In this document: positions 55,529 to 64,000 of the stretch, piece by piece
How the letters are laid out: each line of letters opens with the position of its first letter
Numbering within the stretch: the stretch's first letter is position 1
Origin: Paraescarpia echinospica
Taxonomy: Eukaryota; Annelida; Polychaeta; Sabellida; Siboglinidae
Assembly: GCA_020002185.1 (NCBI GenBank)
Contig: CM034532.1
Span: 27,573,805 to 27,637,804, forward strand
Direction of reading: 5' to 3'
Length of the DNA stretch: 64,000 nucleotides
Made by a program: the position numbers and the translations under genes
Notes under the pieces: generated by a model
What the model saw: only the letters and a program-made list of their open reading frames with translations
What the model was told of the DNA's origin: nothing
Databases searched by the model: none

Positions 55529-56652
55529 TCATCCCTTATAGTCCACGAGCGCCTTGGCGTCGATCCAGCTATTGAACGAAGCCGGATAGCCGGACCATTT
55601 GACGAGCACCTCTTCACCCTTACCGCGTCGTCGACGACGTCTCCGTAGAACGACCTCCACCCGATATATTTTATCCTTCGAGACGATTATTTTTGTACCT
55701 CCGGTTCGTAGAAGGTGCCGTCCAGTATCGTGCCTGCGTCGTCCATCAATCGGTAATCGGGAGGGTCGGACGGGTGCAATTCTACGACGGTGAAGAGCTC
55801 TTCGCTCCAATTAGCCATGTACCCCTTCTTGAAACGTCCCTTCGCCTTGCTGATGCGTACGCGGTCCCCCTCTCGCAGTTTCGGCTTGTTTTTTTGACAC
55901 CCGACGCCGCCGTACAGCCGCTGCCACACGCTCTCCCGATTCGCTGCGTCGACGCTAGCCGGCGTCCTACCGATGCTTCGATGGTAGGCGTTGTTGTACG
56001 ACCGCATGAAGTCCTGCAACGGCTCCACGTACCTCAGCGTCTGATGCTTCGTGAAGTACCTCCACATGCGTGTCTTCAGCGTACGATTGAATCGCTCCAC
56101 GACACTCCCTTTGGTCTCCTCGTTGTGCGACACGAAATGGTGGACGCCGCGCGCCTTCAAACGCGTCTGAAGGGGCCTGTTGAGAAACTCCGTCCCCTTG
56201 TCGGTCTGCAGGGCGTTCGGCGGCTGTTGCGGCGACGACAGCAGGCCCTCGAAGGCCGCAACGAGCGCCGGACCGGATTTACTCTTCAACGGGACGCACC
56301 ACGCCCGCTTCGAGAAGACGTCGATGACAGTCAATAGGAACGCTATACCGTCGTTGTGTTTTTTCAGTTTAGCCACGTCGACGAGATCGGCTTGCCACTG
56401 CTGGTTTCGACCGCCCACGATAACGCAACGTCGCTTGAAACGGCGTCTGACCAGCTTGTGAAGCGTATAGGCGTCCTGCTCCGATAGCCACCGCCCGACG
56501 ATCGGCTTGGGTACCGCGGTCGCCCGGTGCAACGCATCGACGCCGCCGTAACTGCCCGCCCGTTTCGGGTCGAAGTAGGCGCGCTTCAGTCGGTCGTCAC
56601 GTTGTTGGCGCTTTCGTTGCGCACTACGAGACCGCCGGGACACCACCGCCAT
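55529..56652 (-). pseudogene. Integrase (DDE) with C-terminal chromodomain, frameshifted
   Basis: Retrovirus-like integrase that inserts the element. The first ATG of the frame is at 56652 (MAVVSRRSRSAQRK); codons before it are open but start with non-ATG. A LHKLVRRRFKRR segment precedes the catalytic core: WQADLVDVAKLKKHN (first Asp), LQTDKGTEFLNR (second Asp) and, 35 residues on, GSVVERFNRTLK (Glu). Then YNNAYHRSIGRTPASVDAAN, and an SH3-like LREGDRVRISKAKGRFKKGY. The frame ends at 55687 in a run of A; a shifted frame continues as the chromodomain (KIYRVEVVLRRR, EEVLVKWSGYPASFNSWID) to 55529. All catalytic residues are present; only the chromodomain is cut off. Confidence 0.9.
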
Positions 56653-56753
56653 GGCTCTTGCGACGATACGGCGAACAAGAGGGCGGCGACGAAGGCCGCC
56701 GTGATTACGCCGGCGACGACGACGACGACGAGTACTGATCTTCGGGCGGGCAT
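56586..56753 (-). CDS. Possible small membrane protein overlapping the integrase start
   Basis: 55 codons from ATG 56753, 13 bp after the preceding gene's stop. MPARRSVL leads into a strongly hydrophobic stretch of about 22 residues (VVVVVAGVITAAFVAALLFAV), then a short tail with two N-glycosylation-type sites (NES, NVT). It overlaps the integrase start in another frame. The tight spacing supports it; the GTC-repeat origin of the poly-Val speaks against it. Confidence 0.35.
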   Translation of the reverse strand: MPARRSVLVVVVVAGVITAAFVAALLFAVSSQEPWRWCPGGLVVRNESANNVTTD

Positions 56754-56765
56754 CCTCTACGGGCG

Positions 56766-57422
56766 CTAAAAGCTGGCCCACGGTATGCGTTCGACAGATC
56801 GAGTGCGGCCCTTTCGCTTCTGCGCGCGCTGTATGTACGCTCGACGCTGGGGATTACCGACGAGCTCCATATGGACGTTCAGCCGCTTTATATGATCCCC
56901 AAACGCTTCCCAGCCAACCGGCGCGGGGATCTTCCTCTTTCGCATGAGATCGTGCACTAGATCTACCATGTTGCTTCCGGCGATAGGCGCACCGTCGTAC
57001 ACGAGCTCCGCTCGATCGTTCCAGCGAATCAGCGGGTCGGCTTTCAGTCTCGCCATCAGGAGGCGGGCCTTTTCTTTCAAAACTTTCGGTACGCTCTTCA
57101 CGATCTCGCTCTCCGTATCGTCCGGCGATTGGTCGGGCGGCGGCGGCTGGTCGAGCGTCATCGGCGACTCGTTCTTCACTACGGACACTCGCATCGGTTG
57201 CTGCGCGCGAGACGTCTCCATGGCGTTGTAACGACTAAGCAGTTGATTGTACACCGCTACCTTTTCTCGTTCGGATAAATCCGTACGCTCGAGAACGGCT
57301 TTCATGTCGTTGTCCAGGCTACTCATCACACGCAACGTGGTCGTGGTCGGTTGCGATAGTAACGGGAGTAGACGCTCCACCATCCGGGGGTCTACCAACG
57401 CCATCTTCTTTGCGTACTGCAT
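56766..57422 (-). CDS. Conserved 218-aa Polinton protein, unknown role
   Basis: Intact. ATG 57422 overlaps the previous gene's stop as TGATG. It starts MQYAKKMALVDPRMVERLL, has a central Pro/Asp-rich linker (DQPPPPDQSPDD), and a C-terminal part with PLIRWNDRAELVYDGAPIAG, DLVHDLMRKRKIPAPVGWEA and MELVGNPQRRAYI, ending in a basic tail. Proteins with this C-terminal pattern sit next to the integrase in other invertebrate Polinton-like elements. No enzyme fold is recognised. Confidence 0.65.
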   Translation of the reverse strand: MQYAKKMALVDPRMVERLLPLLSQPTTTTLRVMSSLDNDMKAVLERTDLSEREKVAVYNQLLSRYNAMETSRAQQPMRVSVVKNESPMTLDQPPPPDQSPDDTESEIVKSVPKVLKEKARLLMARLKADPLIRWNDRAELVYDGAPIAGSNMVDLVHDLMRKRKIPAPVGWEAFGDHIKRLNVHMELVGNPQRRAYIQRAQKRKGRTRSVERIPWASF

Positions 57423-57766
57423 CAACCAATAGCCTGTCTGAGGAGGGGCAGAAAGGTGCTCGCCAACGGTGCCAGCAGTGCCGTCAGAAACGCGCCCGAC
57501 CCCGTCTGCAGGACGGCCCTCTTCCGTTTGATGGGTACTTTTTTCGACGCTAGCTTGCGCAGATTGTTCCTGTACTTTGTCAGCACTTTTTTGTTGTTAG
57601 GCGTCAATTTCACGTTCCTTCTCAGAATGTTATACGCGCAGTCGCACAGACTACAGATGAGGTCGGCATCCGCGTGGGCGATTACCGCTTTTCTCAGATT
57701 CGTATTCCGATGGTATCTACGCAACAGCTGCAAGGCCAGGATGTGCCTCTTCACGCGATCTGTCAT
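57422..57766 (-). CDS. Small basic/hydrophobic Polinton protein (114 aa)
   Basis: Intact from ATG 57766. N-terminal helix-rich basic part (MTDRVKRHILALQLLRRYHR), a Cys pair in LICSLCDCAYNIL, then LTKYRNNLRKLASKKVPIKR and KRAVLQTGSGAFLTALLAPL with a hydrophobic end. The KRK...L...G.GAFL..LL.PL ending is a recurrent signature of small Polinton/adintovirus proteins, perhaps a virion core or membrane-active peptide; the role is inferred. A truncated homologue is at 59389-59490. Confidence 0.65.
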   Translation of the reverse strand: MTDRVKRHILALQLLRRYHRNTNLRKAVIAHADADLICSLCDCAYNILRRNVKLTPNNKKVLTKYRNNLRKLASKKVPIKRKRAVLQTGSGAFLTALLAPLASTFLPLLRQAIG

Positions 57767-57804
57767 CCTGTCGAATGACGTCGGCCGCGACGCGCTCCGC
57801 TTTT

Positions 57805-58430
57805 TTATACTCTCGTCGGCGCGTATACGTACTGAATGCGATCGTCGGAAAAAATGGCCGTACGCAGGCGCATGGTTTCCGGCGTTTCCTGTTTCAAGTC
57901 CACCAGGAGGTAACCGTAGGCTGCTGACGTGGCATCTTTGAACGCCTCCACCATGTAGTTGGTTCTACCCGGATACGTCTGTTTCGCCAGGTGACCTACT
58001 TGCCCCGCGTCCCGGGGACTCTTGAAGAGGACCATATACTGCGCGTTTAGGCTGATTGTGCGATTTTCTTTCCCTTTCTGAAAGAGATTCTGCAAAAGCT
58101 GTACGACGGACACGTTGCAGTGATGACTTTTTTTAGTAAACAACGTCGTGACCCTACTATCGGTCTCCGACATAAGGTCATCGAGTACTAGAAACGTCCT
58201 CGTTTTCGCGTCCAAAAGCTTCGGATCCGGCAAACCGTCTACACAGAGTCGTAGGCTGTCACAGAGTCGTAGGCGGTTTGCCACTGGCCGTAACACCACA
58301 GAATTTTTTCCGGCGGCGGCTCAATCATACACGAGGCAAACTTTAGCAGGCGTGCAACGAAAGTAGTCTTACCGCACCCCGTAGGACCGGACACTATACA
58401 CGTAAAAGGATGCTTCCACTTTCCGTCCAT
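57805..58430 (-). pseudogene. Genome-packaging ATPase (FtsK/HerA-A32 type), broken
   Basis: Would pump DNA into capsids. The frame is open upstream on a non-ATG codon; the first ATG is at 58430, which corresponds to a Met also present in element B. Walker A GPTGCGKTTFVARLL near 58370, then PPPEKILWCYGQWQTAYDS. There a short tandem duplication near 58250-58285 (agtcgtaggc twice) breaks the frame. The second frame gives VDGLPDPKLLDAKTRTFLVL with Walker B LVLDDLM, SVVQLLQNLFQKGKENRT, and a C-terminal AAYGYLLVDLKQETPETM. Both nucleotide-binding motifs are preserved in sequence but not in one frame. Confidence 0.85.
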
Positions 58431-58467
58431 ATCGACGACTGGTGCGCATACAACGTTACGAAGACTT

Positions 58468-58920
58468 TTATTCGTTTCTTCTATACTCACGACGCACCTC
58501 CATCAACAATTTGCCGAGCATGTTCTGACCTTCTTTATACCCGTACTCGCAACCCCAAAAGGCTTCTTTCGACGGCACCCACTCCACCAATTCGGCGTCC
58601 CCGGTAGCCAATACGGCGTCTTTCAACTTTTTCGACGCCCCGAACTTACTCATCAACAGGCTCTTGATACACTCGACTCTATCGCCGTCCCATTCGGCAC
58701 TCGTTCTCGCTTTCGTGATCCCGTAACCTCGTCGCGTCGCTATATAGCCCGACCACGCCGATTTGATGTACTCCGCGCTTGCTTCGTCTGCGTAAAACAT
58801 CGCTTTTCTAAACTGGTAGGCGTGCTCGACGGATTTGAAACCCCGACCGTACGCCGCAATTCTACACGGATAAAAATTCGACAGGTACGACATGGACCCT
58901 CCGAAACGTATAGGCTCCAT
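58468..58920 (-). CDS. NADAR-domain protein (YbiA/DUF1768 type), element A
   Basis: 150 aa, intact, ATG 58920; first gene of the virion strand. Motifs of the NADAR family in order: SYLSNFYPCRIAAYG, FKSVEHAYQFRKAMF with the conserved Glu, ECIKSLLMSKFGASKKLKDA, ATGDAELVEW, and EAFWGCEYGYKEGQNMLGKL followed by LMEVR. NADAR proteins act on NAD/ADP-ribose-like N-glycosidic bonds; members remove ADP-ribose from guanine bases or process riboflavin intermediates. The family's usual WGD is WGC here. The stop overlaps the upstream end of the ATPase frame. The domain fills the entire protein; bacterial members have a similar length. A role against host ADP-ribosylation is inference. Confidence 0.85.
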   Translation of the reverse strand: MEPIRFGGSMSYLSNFYPCRIAAYGRGFKSVEHAYQFRKAMFYADEASAEYIKSAWSGYIATRRGYGITKARTSAEWDGDRVECIKSLLMSKFGASKKLKDAVLATGDAELVEWVPSKEAFWGCEYGYKEGQNMLGKLLMEVRREYRRNE

Positions 58921-58973
58921 ATCTAGACACGGACGACGACGACGACGCTATTGACTACATCACCTCACACGTA

Positions 58974-58986
58974 ACCACTATATAAC
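58974..58986 (-). promoter_or_regulatory. TATA box of the virion-gene strand, element A
   Basis: On - the sequence ggttatatagtgg lies about 60 bp before the NADAR ATG, inside a C-rich, repeat-poor spacer. Confidence 0.45.
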
Positions 58987-59098
58987 CTTACACATACGTG
59001 TCTGCTTTCTTTTTCAGTCACTAGATGGCAGCGCACATGCTTAACCATTACGCACACGTGACTCACATATAACCATTATATATCCTTACGCACACGTC

Positions 59099-59388
59099 AT
59101 TACTATTTTACTTATTGCTAGTGCTGCCCTCCAGTGAATGCACTACTCATTTGTTGCTAATTAGTACCTAATTAATTACCTAATTAGTCACTAGATGTCG
59201 GCACACTCTCTTCCGTGGACCTGTCAATCAAGTTTTTATAAGTAACATTCCAAGTTTTTATAAGTAACATTCCATTCGACTCAGAATGTGCTCTGGCTGC
59301 TAAAAAACGCAAAAATTCTACTTATAAAAAACGAAAAACCCTTTGATCTCGGGTCATGACCCGTATTGTGGAGAACACCATAACTACT
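59099..59388. repeat. Right terminal inverted repeat of element A
   Basis: Inverted copy of 41923-42214, ending ...ccataactact. A handful of substitutions and one-base indels separate the two arms, so the element is not very recent or its ends have not been homogenised. Confidence 0.9.
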
Positions 59389-59490
59389 GTCGGAATCTGC
59401 GTGGGCGAGTACGGCTTTTCTCAGATCTGTATTCTTGTATCTACGCAACATATGCAGGGCTAGGATGTGCCTCTTGACGCGATCTGTCAT
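59389..59490 (-). pseudogene. N-terminal fragment of the 114-aa protein, element B
   Basis: Reads MTDRVKRHILALHMLRRYKN and on to AHADSD, homologous to the start of 57422-57766, and stops exactly where element A's terminal repeat begins. Confidence 0.85.
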
Positions 59491-59528
59491 CCTGACACAA
59501 GTAACGTCTGCTGCGACGCGTTCCCCTT

Positions 59529-60137
59529 TTACACTCTCGGCACGTAGACGTACTGAACGTTGTCGTCAGGAAATATGTCAGTGCGCAGGCGCGCGATTTC
59601 CGACGTCTCCTGTTTCATGTCCACCAGGAGATAACCGTAGGCTTCTGACGTGGCGTCTTCGAAGGCTTCCATCATGTATTTAAGTCTACCCTGGTACATC
59701 TGCTTCGCCAGGTGACCCACCTGTCCAGCATCCCGGGGGCTCTTGAACAGCACCATATATTGCGCATTTAGGCTGATGGTGCGGCTTTCTTTCCCTTTTG
59801 GAAAGAGGTTCTGCAGAAGCTGCACGACTGACGCGTTCCTGCGGTGACTTTTTTAGTGAACAAGTCCTGTTTCTTCCATAAGGTCATCGAGTACGATGAG
59901 CGTCCTAGTTTTGGCGTCTAGGGTCTTCGGATCCGGCAAACCGTCTACGAACTCTACGTCGGTCGTTATAGAGTCGTAGGCGGTTTGCCACTGTCCGTAA
60001 CACCAAAGGATTTTCTCCGGAGGCGGTTCGATCATCGACGAGGCGAAACGCAGGAGACGAGTGACGAAAGTGGTCTTACTACACCCCGTAGGTCCGGCTA
60101 CTACACACGTAAAAGGGAGCTTCAACGACATGTGCAT
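59529..60137 (-). pseudogene. Packaging ATPase, element B, broken
   Basis: Homologous to 57805-58430. ATG candidates at 60137 and 60131. The Walker A motif reads GPTGCSKTTF, with Ser where a conserved Gly is expected before Lys, so ATP binding would probably be impaired. Walker B LIVLDDLM is kept. The frame breaks after EETGLVH (near 59853) with a small deletion relative to A; the second frame (LLQNLFPKGKESRT ... YVPRV) runs to 59529. Confidence 0.85.
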
Positions 60138-60174
60138 AGCGACGACTGGTGCCCGGCCGACGAATGTGGTATTT

Positions 60175-60681
60175 TTAATTGTTTCTTCTACATAAGGCAC
60201 GCACCTTCATCAGCAGCTTTCCCAGCATGTTTTGACCTTCTTGACCCCCGTAACCACAACCCCAAAACCCCTCTTTCGACAGTACCCACTCCACCAGTTC
60301 GACATTCCCGCTAGCCAACAGGTAGTCTCTCAACTTTTTCGACGCCCCGAACTTGGCCATTAACAGAGCCTTCATACATTCGACCCTAACGGTGTCCCAT
60401 TCGTCCCCCGTTCTCGTTTTCCTGATGAGGTAGCTTCTTTGTTTCGCTATATCAGCCGACCATGCCTCTTTGATATACTCCGCCCCTTCTTGGTCTTCAT
60501 TAAACATTGCCTTTCTAAACTGATAGGCGTGCTTGACCGACCTGAACACCCGACCGTACGCCGCGACTCGACACGTGTAGAAATTCGACATGATCGAGGC
60601 CGCTCCACGGAAACGTATAGGCGTATCCTCGTTTCCGGCTTCATACACGCGACTGGCCATTTCGTACATAAGTTTCTCCAT
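60175..60681 (-). CDS. NADAR-domain protein, element B
   Basis: 168 aa, intact, ATG 60681, with an N-terminal extension of about 20 residues compared with A. Family motifs: SIMSNFYTCRVAAYG, FRSVKHAYQFRKAMF, ECMKALLMAKFGASKKLRDY, EGFWGCGYGGQEGQNMLGKL, LMKVR. Roughly 60% identical to A by eye. The highly conserved Glu of SVEH is Lys here, so catalysis is doubtful. The frame is nevertheless free of stops while the ATPase next to it is broken. Confidence 0.8.
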   Translation of the reverse strand: MEKLMYEMASRVYEAGNEDTPIRFRGAASIMSNFYTCRVAAYGRVFRSVKHAYQFRKAMFNEDQEGAEYIKEAWSADIAKQRSYLIRKTRTGDEWDTVRVECMKALLMAKFGASKKLRDYLLASGNVELVEWVLSKEGFWGCGYGGQEGQNMLGKLLMKVRALCRRNN

Positions 60682-60721
60682 CGTCTGTCACTCTCCTTTA
60701 AACGAGGATACCGCTAGCAAT

Positions 60722-60733
60722 GGTTTATATACC
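60722..60733 (-). promoter_or_regulatory. TATA box of element B NADAR gene
   Basis: On - gtatataaacc lies about 45 bp before the NADAR ATG, the same arrangement as in element A. Confidence 0.5.
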
Positions 60734-60739
60734 ACTAGA

Positions 60740-61213
60740 TATGACAGGTCATTAATCACAGCCACAAGAGTTCATCACTACACATACATGACATGTCATT
60801 AATCATATATGACAGGCCATTAATCACACTTCACAGGTCATTATTCATACTAGTTTTATAAGTAGGACTTGTTCTTACAAGTAGAAGATTTTTCAAATAG
60901 AAGTTTTACAGGTAGAACTTGTTTTTTCAAATAGGAGTTTTTACAAGTAGAACTTGTTTTTTCAAGTAGAAGTTTTTACAAGTAGGACTTGTTTTTACAA
61001 GTAGAATTTTTTTAAAGTAGAAGTTTTTACAGGTAGAACTTGTTTTTTCACCTAGGAGTTTTTACAAGTAGAACTTGTCTTTTTCAAGTAGTTTTTATAA
61101 GTAGGCCTTGTATTTATAAATATAGTTTTTTTACAAGTAGACCTTGTTTACACAAGTAGTTGTTTTTATAAGTAAAACTTGTTTTATAAGTAGGTGTTTT
61201 TATAAGTAGGAAT
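60740..61213. repeat. Terminal repeat arrays of element B
   Basis: First four copies of gacaggtcattaatca (about 60745-60845). Then about 15 imperfect units built on acaagtagaacttgttttt (60848-61213), which share the ttataagtag motif with the terminal repeats of A. Probably the outer end of B. Confidence 0.75.
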
Positions 61214-62399
61214 CCAAATGTATGACTGATCCACTGCCCTTTGATGTATGGATAGTGAGGAGCACACTACCAGCATCCCCTATTGAATGCAAACAACAGT
61301 GCATGGGAGGTTGCACCAGTCAATTTTGGCATTCATGAACCGACTCATCGGACACCGCACTGACTGGCTCATGGGTGCCTGATTACAGATTTACATGCAA
61401 AACGAGTTTTATCAAAAAATTACAAAAGCATATGTCAAAAACTGTGTCACGCATTAATAGAACATGTGTCCCCTATTGCATATATGCCACTAACAACTAC
61501 ATTGCATTACCTATAGTATATGTATAAAGAAAAGAACAAAACAATAAATATTTACTCAAAACATATTTTACCTTTAAAAACGCATGCAATCGTGATTTTG
61601 CGCGCCGTTAGTCGTCCGTAATTATTCAAATGGCAATGATGTTGTCAATAGCATGACCTGCTTCTACAGAATTCAGAAAATTTATGATCATGGGTCTCAA
61701 CCATCCCCTACAGGAATCATTGGGCAAAATCGTTAACATTGACAAGCAAAAATACGTTCTTTTAACATAAGCATAACATTTAATAAGCTCATTTTAAAAA
61801 TTCATTCGGTCTTACTCTGAAATATCGATGTAAATATTGTTGCCGCGTTCACTAGTTCAGAGCAAAGAAGGCAGCCAGGATGAGCCTGGTCAACCCTCAC
61901 CTTACGCCACGAATACCTTACACTTGGCCAAGCGGGCAGGTAGCATAAGGGCTCAATGAACACGTCACGAAACGACACGATACGTTTGCACGCGGCGTAA
62001 GCCTTATGGTAGAAGCCAAGCCCAGACTTTAATCCGAGATCGCAATTGTACAACTGCATAGGGCCAGGCCCTGTATGCTACGAGCCTGTCTAAATTGTGG
62101 TACATTAATACATGCATAATTATAACGAATGAAATTATATGTTCAGTGATACAGTCTGTATCTAACGTACTGAATACAAAACACAAATAGGACAATGTTA
62201 TAGAAGAACATAACGTGATGACATATAAACAGAATATTGTTAATGTCAAACTTAAATGTTCAATGCTTAATGTTCATGTGACCACGACGCCGCGTGGCGA
62301 TCGATCACTAAACATTACAGTTTCCTTCTCCATAAAGAGTACATAATTTCGGAGAATGACTATTCTCGAAGCCGGCGTGACGTGATCACTTAAACTTCC
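61214..62399. other. Unassigned non-coding DNA
   Basis: No domain, RNA gene or repeat recognised on either strand. Confidence 0.5.
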
Positions 62400-62580
62400 G
62401 AATACGACGAATGATTCTGACTAGCACCGACGAATTTTTTCAAGTTTTAGTCATAATGACGTCACGTCAGCTTCGAGTATAGCAATCGGTGTAGAGTATG
62501 TGGAATTCTGTGTTAGTTGACCCTTTTTCATAATTTTTACTTTTGACTTTTACCACAACATTATACCAGTCTCAGTCAAG
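62400..62580. repeat. Direct repeat flanking the zinc-finger array (distal copy)
   Basis: Matches 63620-63770 and 63960-64000: ctgact(a/g)g(c/n)ccgac, tcaa(g/a)ttttagtcataatg, acgtcacgtcagcttcgagt, atagcaatcggtgtag, ttttaccacaacattaca/tacc. Contains a TGACGTCA-like CRE core. A (TA)n tract follows at about 62601-62619. Confidence 0.75.
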
Positions 62581-62599
62581 CAAAGGATACGACCACTGA

Positions 62600-62863
62600 T
62601 CTATATATATATATATATCGTGAACAGAGATGAGCAGGCACTGGTCAAATACAAGTATAAACATTGTGTATATATGGCCACAGCTGAGAAAGTGACATTC
62701 AGACTGGTCGTGACTCATGACCCGGCTCTCAGAAACATTTAATGCGCCACGCCAACATCACAATACCATTTAATCAAGTGTTACAATCATTTCTTAACGT
62801 TGCATGTGTGCATATTTTAAAGTACCAGTACTACTGTTTTTGAAATGTGACCCACGGACTACA
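62600..62863. other. Interval below the zinc-finger frame
   Basis: Downstream (3') of the - strand zinc-finger frame. No AATAAA is evident and nothing else is recognised. Confidence 0.4.
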
Positions 62864-63619
<756 letters not shown>

Positions 63620-63644
<25 letters not shown>

Positions 63645-64000
63645 AGTACAAAGTTTTCAAATTTTAGTCATAATGACGTCACGTCAGCTTCGAGTATAGC
63701 AATCGGTGTAGTGTATGTGGAATTCTGTGTTAGTTGACCCATTTTTCAAGATTTTTACTATCTACTACAAAAATACTAAGTCAAAATGTGTTTACTCACA
63801 CATAAACTACAATAAAAATACTATTGTTTCCATAGTGGCGGCCCTGCTCTACATAGCATGGAGCCAAAGATGCTCTACACAACATGGAGCCAAAGATGCT
63901 CTACAAAGCATGGAGCCAAATATGCTCTAAATAGCATGGAGCCAAAGACAATACGTTTTTTTACTTTTACCACAACATTACACCAGTCTCAGTCAAGCAA
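63620..64000. repeat. Direct repeat flanking the zinc-finger array (proximal copy) with tandem insert
   Basis: Second copy of 62400-62580, interrupted by about 170 bp that include four ~28-bp tandem units (ctctacatagcatggagccaaagatg) at 63845-63950. The repeat resumes at 63960 and continues to the window edge. Confidence 0.75.

Larger units (their letters stand above)
41923..59388. mobile_element. Polinton/Maverick (adintovirus-like) element A
   Basis: A 17.47-kb unit with ~290-bp inverted ends beginning AG and ending CT, a protein-primed DNA polymerase B, retrovirus-like integrase with chromodomain, packaging ATPase, adenain-like protease, and major and minor capsid genes. This full set defines Polintons/adintoviruses: virus-like DNA elements that integrate through their integrase. 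Replication genes lie on +, virion genes on -, converging at about 51.6-52.0 kb. Six or more genes are broken. The expected 6-bp target duplication is not visible (cataat on the left, gtcgga on the right). Confidence 0.9.
59389..61213 (-). mobile_element. Polinton element B, right-end fragment
   Basis: A second, clearly diverged Polinton: a 34-codon start of the 114-aa gene, then ATPase and NADAR in the same order and orientation as in A, then a repeat-rich terminal region. It is cut at its left side by the end of element A. The remainder of B is not in the window. Confidence 0.85.

Overview
This is nuclear DNA of a bilaterian invertebrate, probably marine, though the sequence does not settle the phylum. 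Evidence: intron-bearing remains of a DEG/ENaC sodium-channel gene, C2H2 zinc-finger exons, several clades of non-LTR retrotransposon (LINE), abundant micro- and minisatellites, and a giant virus-like Polinton/Maverick (adintovirus-type) element. There is no bacterial gene organisation.

Layout. 0-2.1 kb: transposon debris, a small MITE-like inverted repeat, a 30-bp tandem repeat and a LINE tail. 3.3-6.4 kb: decayed DEG/ENaC exons on +. 7.0-8.3 kb: a 36-bp minisatellite. 9.3-12.4 kb: a young-looking LINE of the CR1/L2 group, 5' truncated but with a 910-codon open frame. 13-23.8 kb: microsatellites, a 72-bp minisatellite, an RTE-like LINE on - split by a CR1-like LINE on -, and unassigned DNA. 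23.8-27.65 kb: left arm of a Polinton, cut off by exactly 1000 N (27654-28653). From 28654 the sequence starts again inside the LINE and repeats everything from 11554 to the gap (28654-45792) with few changes. The likeliest reading is two haplotypes placed in tandem in one scaffold, not a true 17-kb duplication.

The second copy runs on into the whole Polinton, element A, 41923-59388 (17.47 kb), with about 290-bp terminal inverted repeats. Its left arm on + carries a spliced gene with an RPA-type zinc-ribbon/OB fold (probable ssDNA-binding protein) and a decayed protein-primed family-B DNA polymerase (47.66-51.61 kb). The right arm on - is a tightly packed virion cluster, read from 58920 down to about 51975: NADAR-domain protein, packaging ATPase, a 114-aa basic/hydrophobic protein, a 218-aa protein, a possible small membrane protein, integrase plus chromodomain, a small membrane protein, a penton-like minor capsid protein, a pVI-like protein, double-jelly-roll major capsid protein, and adenain-like protease. 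Polymerase, capsid, protease, integrase, ATPase and the small membrane gene each carry one or more stops or frameshifts, so the element is not autonomous. The NADAR, RPA-like, penton-like, pVI-like, 114-aa and 218-aa frames are still open.

Element A's right end abuts a fragment of a second, diverged Polinton (element B, 59389 to about 61213) with the same order: NADAR, ATPase, 114-aa protein. The junction lies inside B's 114-aa gene. The window ends with a spacer and a frameshifted C2H2 zinc-finger array on - (62864-63644) flanked by direct repeats. The most notable system is a NAD/ADP-ribose-handling NADAR gene placed as first gene of the packaging/virion strand in two separately diverged Polintons, together with an RPA-like gene on the replication strand.
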